NCBI RefSeq assembly: GCF_015840915.1
Contig: NZ_CP060398.1
Coordinates: 1,984,001 to 2,048,000 of the forward strand
From: Synechococcus sp. CBW1002
Lineage (GTDB): Bacteria > Cyanobacteriota > Cyanobacteriia > PCC-6307 > Cyanobiaceae
Length of the DNA stretch: 64,000 nucleotides
Direction of reading: 5' to 3'
Shown: positions 41,827 to 50,000 of the stretch, piece after piece
Layout of the letters: each line of letters begins with the position of its first letter
Position numbering within the stretch: position 1 is the first letter of the stretch
Position numbers and translations under genes: made by a program
The notes under the pieces: model-generated
What the model saw: the letters and a program-made list of their open reading frames with translations, nothing else
Database searches by the model: none
Told to the model about the DNA's origin: nothing

Positions 41827-43540
41827 GTACCCGTTCAGGAGTCGGGACAGCTCGCAACGAACATCGGGCTTGCTGAACCCTTGACGGTGGCTTGATTCCT
41901 GGTTGCATCTCAGTAAGAGACTCCTTGCCATGACCACCCCACCGGCCGGGATTTCAGAAGCCGATTGGGCCGCCACCCCGGTGGGAGTGAAGGCTGGATT
42001 TCTTGAGCTGGTCAGTCAGTGCCAGAGGCAGCAACAGGAGATCGAGCAGCTCCGCATCCAGCTCACCGCCCTGGCGACCGAACTGGCCCATCTGCGCGAG
42101 CGGATCGGCCGCAGCTCCCGCAATTCTTCCAAGCCTCCCTCCAGTGATGGCCAGGGGTTTAAGCCGCCCGAACGACGCAAGGGCAGTGGCCGCAAGCGCG
42201 GCGGCCAGCCGGGCCATCCCGGATCTGGGCCGGAGCTGCTGCCGATCGAGCGGGTGGATGAGGTGGTCGAGCACCACCCCCAGGCCTGCCGCCGCTGCGG
42301 CACGTTGCTACAGGGTCAGGATCCCGAGCCCTTGAGGCACCAGGTGATCGAGATTCCACCGATCACGCCTCTGGTGATCGAGCACCGGCTGCACCGCCTG
42401 GTCTGCCCCTGCTGTACCACCAGCACCTGTGCCTCGTTACCGGCGGAGGTGGAAGTAAGCCATTACGGTCCCCGGCTCAGTGCTCTGGTGGGTCTGCTGG
42501 GTAGTGCCTTCCCGTTGAGTTTCAGCAAGACCCAGGCGCTGCTGGATCAGCTGCTGGGGGTACAGATCAGCCGGGGAGCGATGGCCACTATCCGCCAGCG
42601 CTTGAGTGCAGCACTGGAGCAGCCCATGCAGGAGGCCCTTGCGTTTGCCCGTCAGCAGTCGGTGGTCTATGTCGATGAAACCGGTGCCCCCACCGGTAAT
42701 GCCGATGGGGGCAACCCCGATGGCCGGCGCGGCTGGGAGTGGGTCATGGTGACCGCCATGGGGGTGACAGTGTTCTTGCAGAGCCTGAGCCGCTCGGCTG
42801 CCGCCGCGATCGACCTGCTCGGGAATGCCTTTGGCGGAATTGTGGTGAGCGATCGCTTCTCCGCCTACAACCATCTCCCGCTGGAGCAGCGCCAGCTGTG
42901 CTGGGCGCACGTGATCCGCGATCTCACCGCCATCGCTGACCGTCAGGGCGCCAGCGGTGAGATTGGAGCGGAGCTGCTGGGCCTGCAGCAGCAGCTGTTT
43001 GCCCAGTGGCACCGCTACAAAGACGGAACGATCGACTGGTCCACGTTGCAGCAGGGCTGTCGGCCGATCCGCCAGGCGTTTGTGGGCACGCTGCAGCGGG
43101 TTGTGGAGCTGGGCTGCCAGCGCGGCGAGCGAACGCCGTGGGCCAAGACGGTGCGTACCTGCCATCAGTTGCTGCAAGTGAGCGATGGCCTCTGGACCTT
43201 CCTGGAGATTGAAGGGATCGAGCCCACCAACAACGCAGCCGAGCGTGCCCTGCGCCATTCGGTGATTCAGCGCAAGATCAGCCATGGCGTCCAATCCCGC
43301 CAGGGTGCAATCTGCCGCAGCAGGTTGCTCACGGTCACCACCAGCCTGCGGCAAGAGGGCCGTGATATCTGGCAGTTCCTGGAGCAGGCCTTGATCGCCC
43401 ATCATCGCGGCGGTGAGATGCCATCGCTGTTGCCGAATCCCTGAGCCGGCCGTCATCGATCGTGGTGTCTGTGGTTGCTCGTTGATCAACGATCAGGGGT
43501 GGAATGCTGCGCTGCTGCGTCACGGCCCCTGAACGGATAC
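41827..43540 (+). mobile_element. IS66-family element copy 2 with intact target duplication
   Basis: A 1714-bp element from GTACCCGTTCAGGAG (41827) to CCCCTGAACGGATAC (ending 43540). Perfect 8-bp target duplication AACCAAAT at 41819-41826 and 43541-43548. It is inserted exactly at the end of the Hsp70-NERD gene: joining the flanks restores KAFYLV followed by TGA. Opposite in orientation to copy 1. Confidence 0.97.
41903..43444 (+). CDS. IS66-family transposase TnpC (copy 2)
   Basis: 513 residues, with the same coiled coil, SSRNSSKPPSSDG linker, Cys4 and DDE motifs as copy 1 (VVYVDETGAP; GIVVSDRFSAY; EPTNNAAERAL). Nearly identical to copy 1. Since the flanking duplication is perfect, this is a clean, recent insertion and the gene is probably functional. 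Confidence 0.95.
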   Translation: MHLSKRLLAMTTPPAGISEADWAATPVGVKAGFLELVSQCQRQQQEIEQLRIQLTALATELAHLRERIGRSSRNSSKPPSSDGQGFKPPERRKGSGRKRGGQPGHPGSGPELLPIERVDEVVEHHPQACRRCGTLLQGQDPEPLRHQVIEIPPITPLVIEHRLHRLVCPCCTTSTCASLPAEVEVSHYGPRLSALVGLLGSAFPLSFSKTQALLDQLLGVQISRGAMATIRQRLSAALEQPMQEALAFARQQSVVYVDETGAPTGNADGGNPDGRRGWEWVMVTAMGVTVFLQSLSRSAAAAIDLLGNAFGGIVVSDRFSAYNHLPLEQRQLCWAHVIRDLTAIADRQGASGEIGAELLGLQQQLFAQWHRYKDGTIDWSTLQQGCRPIRQAFVGTLQRVVELGCQRGERTPWAKTVRTCHQLLQVSDGLWTFLEIEGIEPTNNAAERALRHSVIQRKISHGVQSRQGAICRSRLLTVTTSLRQEGRDIWQFLEQALIAHHRGGEMPSLLPNP

Positions 43541-45745
43541 AACCAAATAGAATGCCTTGCGCAACCGATCAGGATCCAGGTCGACCCTTGGGCGATCCTG
43601 ACGCCTGGTTTCCATCGCGGTGATGAATGCGGGCAGGGCTGAGACATTCATTAAGTTGGTGCCACAGCCACTGACGCCATCAAGATGGGCGTGGTCTGGG
43701 GCGATCACGAGACAGGCCTTGCTGAACTGAACATCGGGGTATTCGCTCGCCAACCGCCGCAATACATCACCGATGTAGCGGCGACACTGAAGCATGGGGT
43801 TTACTGGGCGCGCCGCAATGACGCGCTCACTCCCGTCAGGGGCGGTGCAGATCCACTGAGAGTTGATGCCACCCGTCCATGTGCCCCTGTAGTTTTTGCA
43901 TTCCATGATATACGCCTCTCCTGATGGAGTAATCAATAGGTGATCTACTTCGTGCAGATGCTGCCCGAGGATGATATTCGATATCAGGTATCCTTCGATA
44001 GCCATGTCTCGCAGGACATTGGCCACTTCGATCTCCAGGTTGTTGTAGCCAGGATTCGGATTCAACTCGATGACTTTCTGTGTTCCCGTGTAGGTGATCG
44101 CAGGGGGAGGCGTTGTTGGGATCACGGCAGGTGCGGCCGACTCATTGAGATCCACGATCACCTGATTGTCGAACAGGCGTATCTGGTTCACGGTGTCGTC
44201 AACCGTAATGCGAAGCTGGCGTTCCGTATCAATCGCAAAGGTGATGCGGTAGCGCTTGTCCCCAACGGGGGCGTTGGGATCCACGGGGATCACCACCAGG
44301 TGGCCGCCTGTTCCTAGGGGGCGAAACTCGTTGGCCACCAAAGGGCCAGGAGTCTCCGTTTCGTTAGCACTATCATCCAGCCGCCGGGGCTGCCGATAGA
44401 GCTCGCCCACGGAGATGCGGATGCCAACCTGTTCTCTGGTCTGACGCCCCGAATTCAGCGCAAAGTCGGAAAGACAGGGGAAGACCGTTCCCTGGCGGAA
44501 CAGTGTCTGGTAGACGAAGTTGCCATTGACGGCCCGAAGCCGGATGGCATAGTCGTGGAGGAGATAGTCGTTCGATACGGGCGCATCGACGCTGCGCAGG
44601 GCACCGAAGACCACAGCAGCAAAACGCTCTTCCTCTGTAGGGGAGTCGGAGAGCTCAAGATCAAGGCCTGAAAAGGCCTCATTGAGAACGGTGCGTATCG
44701 GGGGACAGATGGTGCAGCCACCCACGAGGATCGCGCCACTGATGGAGTTCTGCGCGATGCCTCGGTTTTGGATCTCGGTTGCGGTCTCCTGGACCAGGTC
44801 CTTCAAGGACGATGCAATGGTCGAGTCCGTGATCATCGACGCGAGGTCGGTATTGCGGAACGCCATGTTGATGGTGAGGCCGGCTTGGAGGTCTTCGTAA
44901 GGCTCCAAGGCGCGCTTGCTGAAGCTCAGCTTCTTCTTCACCTTCTCGCCAGCACGAATGGCACGCAGATACGTCTTGCGGTTAAAGGTGGAGGGCGGGT
45001 TGAGGCCCTGGAGTGCAAAGGCTTTCTCGGCGATCAGGTCGTCGATTGTGGAGCCGCCCACAAAGGTGCCTGTCTTGGTGATCAGGCGTGCTTCCTCTGG
45101 TGTGCCGTCACCGGCAAAACCGATGTCAGCGAGAGTGATGTCGGAGGTGGAACCGCCGATGTCCACGATCAGCACACGGCTGCCGAAGGCTTCTTCGCCG
45201 TAAAACAGCGCAGCGGCGGTGGACTCGTCAATCAGGCGAATCGCTTCGGGTTGCAGGTTGGCGCTGAACACTTCCCGCAGCCAGGCGCGATACTCGGAGG
45301 GAGCCTGCACGGGCGCCGTGAGGATCAGGCTGGGGACGTGGCTGCTGCCGAACTCCACCTCCAGTTCCTGCTTGAGGTCGTGGCAGAGAACGCGCACGAA
45401 ATCGGTGCTGGTTTCCAGCAGGCTGCGGTGGCCCTCTTCGCCATGGCGCGCTTGCACAAAGGAGTCGAGCAGCTGACGCTTGAAGTTGCGCCCGTAACGC
45501 CGGTAGGCGTCGGGCCGCTCATCCTCCGAGAGCTTGGCCCAGGCCCGAGCACCCACTTCCGGTCCGTCGTCGGAGTGAAACACTTCCGAGGGCACAAAGG
45601 TGAAGGGTTTTTCCGGGCTCCTGGAGAGCTGGGTGTCGAGCTGGGAGATGCGCGGCAGGTGCAACAGGGCTTCGCGGCCCTCCTGATCACGGGTGGCGAT
45701 CAGGGTGTTGGTGTTGCCGAGGTCAATGGCGAGGTGTTGAAGCAT
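43520..45745 (-). CDS. Hsp70-like ATPase fused to a NERD nuclease-like domain
   Basis: 741 residues. The N-terminal 380 residues are an actin-like Hsp70 nucleotide-binding domain: phosphate-1 LAIDLGNTNTLIATRD, connect-1 IRLIDESTAAALFYGE, phosphate-2 VLIVDIGGSTSDITL, adenosine motif ISGAILVGGCTICPP. Residues about 390-540 are beta-rich with RYRITFAIDTERQLRITVDD, reminiscent of the Hsp70 substrate-binding beta domain; no helical lid. Residues about 565-690 form a NERD domain (EVDHLLITPSGEAYIMECKN), whose D...ExK pattern is that of restriction-type nucleases. The last six residues (VSVQGP) come from IS66; the native end is KAFYLV. Starts 6 nt after the GrpE-like gene. Probably a chaperone-type switch in a conflict system. 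Confidence 0.88.
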   Translation of the reverse strand: MLQHLAIDLGNTNTLIATRDQEGREALLHLPRISQLDTQLSRSPEKPFTFVPSEVFHSDDGPEVGARAWAKLSEDERPDAYRRYGRNFKRQLLDSFVQARHGEEGHRSLLETSTDFVRVLCHDLKQELEVEFGSSHVPSLILTAPVQAPSEYRAWLREVFSANLQPEAIRLIDESTAAALFYGEEAFGSRVLIVDIGGSTSDITLADIGFAGDGTPEEARLITKTGTFVGGSTIDDLIAEKAFALQGLNPPSTFNRKTYLRAIRAGEKVKKKLSFSKRALEPYEDLQAGLTINMAFRNTDLASMITDSTIASSLKDLVQETATEIQNRGIAQNSISGAILVGGCTICPPIRTVLNEAFSGLDLELSDSPTEEERFAAVVFGALRSVDAPVSNDYLLHDYAIRLRAVNGNFVYQTLFRQGTVFPCLSDFALNSGRQTREQVGIRISVGELYRQPRRLDDSANETETPGPLVANEFRPLGTGGHLVVIPVDPNAPVGDKRYRITFAIDTERQLRITVDDTVNQIRLFDNQVIVDLNESAAPAVIPTTPPPAITYTGTQKVIELNPNPGYNNLEIEVANVLRDMAIEGYLISNIILGQHLHEVDHLLITPSGEAYIMECKNYRGTWTGGINSQWICTAPDGSERVIAARPVNPMLQCRRYIGDVLRRLASEYPDVQFSKACLVIAPDHAHLDGVSGCGTNLMNVSALPAFITAMETRRQDRPRVDLDPDRLRKAFYLVVSVQGP

Positions 45746-45751
45746 GGCTGA

Positions 45752-46411
45752 TCACTCCGCACCCACAACAACGGCCTTGCGCACCACGGCATCGCCACGG
45801 AGAAAGCCGATCTGGCGGATGGTGCAGGCATCTCCCTTACTCAACGCAGCAGCGCTGTCGTGATGGCGGGGATCGAAGTGGGTGGCCTCTCCGGGTTCAC
45901 CGATGGGTTCAAGGTCGAGCGGCTCATAGACCGCTTCCAGGGCTGCGGTGTAGACACCCAGACGTTGGAGTTTCTGCTGATCGCTGAGGCTGTCGTCTGC
46001 GAGCAGCGATGGCAACAGGGCCAGGGGGGTCTGCACTGCTTCGAGCACCATCTGCCGCAAGGCATCCGTGGCGAGCGAGGCCTGCTTCGTGGCCCGAGCA
46101 GAGGTGTCAGCGCCCTTGGCAGGCTCTGGGGGGCTCGACGCATCGGGGGCTTCACGATTGGCCAGGGCTCGGACCAGTGCGCCGTAGTGGCTGGCTACGG
46201 CAGAGGCGCCCTGATCCCCCAGATTGAGCGTTGACACCAGGTCGGCCAGGCTTTGCTGCAGCTGCCGCACCTGCTTCAGGCGGTTCTGGGGGAAGAGCTC
46301 GGCGATTTCGGCATCACTGCGAAAGCCGGCAGCCTTGGCCAGCTTTTCGCGGGGTGCCCCTTTGGCCCCACGGGCATTGAGGCCCCGAGCTGACTTCGAC
46401 TTTCTGGCCAT
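45752..46411 (-). CDS. GrpE-like nucleotide exchange factor
   Basis: 219 residues. The C-terminal 60 residues follow the GrpE beta-domain pattern: LEPIGEPGEATHFDPRHHDS (compare G-x-FDPxxHEA), CTIRQIGFLRGDAVVRKAVVVG (compare GYxxxxRVLRPAxVxV). The N-terminus is basic and the middle helical (LKQVRQLQQSLADLVSTL), replacing the long GrpE coiled coil. GrpE releases ADP from Hsp70; here the likely partner is the adjacent Hsp70-NERD protein, 6 nt downstream on the same strand, not the housekeeping DnaK. First gene of the nested module proper. Confidence 0.82.
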   Translation of the reverse strand: MARKSKSARGLNARGAKGAPREKLAKAAGFRSDAEIAELFPQNRLKQVRQLQQSLADLVSTLNLGDQGASAVASHYGALVRALANREAPDASSPPEPAKGADTSARATKQASLATDALRQMVLEAVQTPLALLPSLLADDSLSDQQKLQRLGVYTAALEAVYEPLDLEPIGEPGEATHFDPRHHDSAAALSKGDACTIRQIGFLRGDAVVRKAVVVGAE

Positions 46412-46523
46412 GGCTTGTCGTGGGGGTGGTGTGGTGGTTGGGTTGCAGACAGGACGAGGGCAGGAAGCCTGATCGGCGAGCGAGATCAGGAGCTATCGCC
46501 ACAACTGGCGAGAACGACGAGGG
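46412..46523. promoter_or_regulatory. Gap before the GrpE-Hsp70 module, possible promoter region
   Basis: 112 nt between the HEPN gene and the GrpE-like gene, the longest non-coding gap within this run, so a separate promoter may lie here. No confident -10/-35 or operator is seen by eye. Confidence 0.25.
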
Positions 46524-46754
46524 TCATCGGTTGAGCAGGCGCTGCACGGCCGCCCGCAAGGGCGGCAGATCAGTGGCGACGGTGCGCCAGACACGGGCAA
46601 GATTCACCTTGAGATCGTCATGGATGAGCGCGTCTCTCATGCCGGCAATCTGCCGCCAGGGAATCTCGGGATTGGCAGCCCGAAGGTCGGTGTACTCAGC
46701 GATGCGTTCCAGGCAGTCGCGGATGCTTTCGAGGTAGAGCTGATCCTTACTCAC
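46524..46754 (-). CDS. HEPN-domain toxin (DUF86-like) of an MNT/HEPN pair
   Basis: 76 residues, helical, with the HEPN RNase-type motif in WRQIAGMRDALIHDDLKV (R-x4-H). In characterised HepT/MntA pairs the HEPN protein is an RNase toxin that the MNT partner silences by AMPylation of a tyrosine; here Y20 (RIAEYTDL) could be a site. Shorter than typical DUF86 proteins (about 110), lacking some N-terminal helix. Overlaps the MNT gene by 4 nt. Confidence 0.85.
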   Translation of the reverse strand: MSKDQLYLESIRDCLERIAEYTDLRAANPEIPWRQIAGMRDALIHDDLKVNLARVWRTVATDLPPLRAAVQRLLNR

Positions 46755-47059
46755 AGTGCCAAGGCCTGATCGAGGATCTCGCTACGAATCAGCGGATGCA
46801 GCGTTTCTGCCTCGGTGACGTCCACCGGGCAGTCCAACAGGTCTTCGAGGTCCTGGCGCAGGCTGATCAGCCCTAGCAGAGACTGGTCGGAGGCCAGGTC
46901 AACCAGGAGATCAAGGTCGCTGCCGGCGTGCACCTGCCCCTTGGCGATGGAGCCATAGATCCGCTGGTTGGAGGCGCCATGGCGGTGCGCCACGGCAAGG
47001 ACCTCTGGCCGAAGGGCGTTGTGGCGCTGGCGAATCGTGGTGGCGGGTGCGTGGGTCAT
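46751..47059 (-). CDS. MNT-type minimal nucleotidyltransferase antitoxin
   Basis: 102 residues with the pol-beta nucleotidyltransferase signature IYGSIAKGQVHAGSDLDLLVD (GS-x-DxD) at about 34-54. Expected to neutralise the HEPN partner by nucleotide transfer. The start overlaps the drmMI stop as ATGA, so the toxin-antitoxin pair is translationally coupled to a DISARM gene, and it is followed by the HEPN gene with another ATGA overlap. This tight packing implies co-expression with DISARM. Confidence 0.9.
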   Translation of the reverse strand: MTHAPATTIRQRHNALRPEVLAVAHRHGASNQRIYGSIAKGQVHAGSDLDLLVDLASDQSLLGLISLRQDLEDLLDCPVDVTEAETLHPLIRSEILDQALAL

Positions 47060-50000
47060 AGCGCCAGGCCGATCTGGGCAGTCTGGCCCGACTCGGGCTG
47101 GGGATTGCGGGGTGGCCGCCCGCGGCGCCGACCCGTGCCGCTGCCCCCGGAGCTACTGCCTCCCCGACGACTACCGCCATGCAATCCCTGGGCCACCTCT
47201 TCCTCGTAGCGCTCGGCATTGAGGGCCAGCAGGCGGGCGAGCACGTCGTCGCGCACGGCATCGGGCCAGCGGTAACGCCAGGGCAGCTTGCGGCGACCGG
47301 TGATAGCGCCGTAGGCCTCCAGCTGGCCCTGGAAATCGAGGGCATCGCCAGCATCCGAGAAGAACAACTCGCCGCTGTCGATGCACTCCTGCAGTTCGTC
47401 GGGGAGTTGGGCGTCTTCTTCGGTGTCGAGGTAGTCGAGGCCGAAGCCGCAGCCGGTGGGCACATCGCTCCAGCCGTAGGCCTGCAGCACCGCCTGATCC
47501 ATCTCGCCGTGGAGGCGGCGCAGCTCCAGCAGGCCTGGGCTGGTTTCGGCTGGATCGTGGAAGCGGTTGTAGGTGCTGGTGAGGCCTTCGTTATTGGACA
47601 CCATTAGCTCGGCGCGGAACTGGTGGTAGTGCTCGCCGCTGGTTTCGAGGCTCTGGCGTGTGTCTTCGAGAGTGGGATCGTTAGCGTTGGCGTCGAGCAG
47701 GGCGGCGGGGAAGGGGAAGGTTTCGAAGCAGTCGGAAGGTGTGTAGCGTAGGTCATCCTTCATGGACGAACCTAGAAATCGAGCCCAGAGTTCATGTACA
47801 TCGGACTGACACAACAACATCCATGCCGCTGATTCCAATGCGAAGACCACCATGGCCTCCGAAAAGACAGATGTTGGTGGCATGAAGGCAAGCTGCCAGT
47901 TCGGCTGATGCCTCGCGGTGACGATTACTTTTGCTTTGCCTTCGACGGCTGCATTCAGCTCAGGCCTTGGCCTGATGAATAGCCACCATTTCTGCTTCGC
48001 TCCTTTGTCGTTGACCTTCAGGCGTTCAGGCTTCACCTTGCTTTCCACAATCTGCATCAACTCCGGCCACTCCCGCCGGCACTCCTCCTCACTGCGCTCG
48101 CCGAAGTTGATCACATATCTGTGATGCGCATGCGTGGGGCTGCTGTTCACTTCCTCCCCGCCGATGTAAGGCAAGATCACCTCAGCGTTCTTCGGGTTCT
48201 CACCGATCAACCGCTCCATCGTGGTGATTGGCGAGGGGATGCCGGGCGTGTCGTCGTCGGCCGGGCTGGAGTCGTCGAAGGTGAAGCCCATGCCCAGCAC
48301 GTAGCTGCCCACGAAGCTCTTGCCGGCATTGGCTACTAGCTGCTTCGGATCTTCATGGCCGCCGTTGGCAAACAGGAAGGCCGTGATCTGCTCCACCGGC
48401 CGCCGCTCCAGCAGCTTGGCGCCGGAATAAGCGCCCTTGCGCAGGTGCACCACGCTCACCACCACGGCCGCCACGCCCGGCCACTTGTAGCGCTTGCGGG
48501 CCGCATAGATCGTGCCTCCGTTGAGGCAGATCCAGCGCAGGCCGGTGCTACGCGTGTCGCCCTGGGCGATGGTGTTGGTGGCGATCAGCCCCAGTGATCC
48601 ACTGGGTCGGAGCAGATCGAAACAGCGGCGGAAGAAATGGGCCACGAGATCGGCATTGCCATGGCTCTCGGGGTGCAGCTGCTTGAACCAGTCGAGGATG
48701 CCTTCCGGGCTGCCTTCGGCAATGGTGTTCTTCCCCGCGAAGGGAGGGTTGCCCACGAACACATCAAACCCACCCCGCCCCTCGCGAAACACCTCCGGAA
48801 ACTCCAGCTGCCAGTGAAACGGCGTGATCCCCTTCTCGCCCGCCGCCAACCGCTCGCGGATCTCCTGAACGGAATCCTGTAGCCCATCGTCCGCAAAGGC
48901 GCCACTGAGCATTGCCAGATACACCTGCTGCTTATCGGCGCGTTCTTTCGGCTTCTTGGCATCAAAGAAGGCGGCCACCATCAGATCGCCAACCTGACGC
49001 AGGCCATCTGCGGCCTTGATCTGCTGCAGCAGCAGAGCCTTCTTGCGGTCGTAACTCTCATCCGAGAGGCTGTCTTCGGCAAAGCTGCTTTGCCGGCTGG
49101 TTCCCAGCTGGGCGATGATCTGGTTCTGTTCATTGAACAGAGCGAGTTGCACCTCCTGCATCGCCGCCTGGATCTCCTTCACGGAATACCCCACCAGCGA
49201 ATCGCCGCACTTGAGGGCGTGATCCACAAAGGTGAAGGGCATGTCTTTGCTGAGCGTCACCAGCCAGAGGCTCAGGCGTGCCAGGTTCACCGCAAACGGG
49301 TTCTTGTCCACCCCATACAGGCACTGCTGGGCCACCAGCCGGCGGGCCACGGTGTCTTTGTCGGCGTCCTGCCGGAAGCCCTCGGGGAAGCCATCGCGTT
49401 CCCAGGCCTGCACCAGCCAGCCGGCCAGATAGCGGCACACCGCCACCAGGAAGGCACCGGATCCCATCGCCGGATCGCACACCTTGAGATCGAGGATCTG
49501 CTCCGCCGTGGGCTGGTGGTTGCAGCGCTGCAGCCAGGGGCGGAACGCTTCGGCCACGATCGGTTCGGTGAGCGCCCGCGGGGTGTAGTGGCTGCCGCTG
49601 CGGCGCCGCTCCGCGGTGGGTTGCAGGATCAGTGATCCCGGCTGCAGCCCGCGCGGGGTGTGGGGGGAGAGTTTCTTGTCGAGCGCCAGGCAGAGCTCGG
49701 CGAGGCTGCTGGCGCTTTTCAGCTCCCTTTTCACACTGGCCGGCAGTTTGAGCTTCACGCCGGCCTGTTCATCGAGCCAGCTCTCGCGTTTGCCCGCGCT
49801 CTGAGCGAGCAGCTGATCCGCATTCACCACCACCGTGATCGTGATCTTCTGGCGCGGCGGCCGATACGTAATCCCCACGCTGGGGCCGTGGGCCTGCTCC
49901 ACGCGGAAGCCCATGATCCCCTCGTACACCGAGCCGATCTGCTCCACATCGAGAGCCCGATAGCTCAGCCGCTCGCCATCGAGCCAGAGCAATTTGCTGA

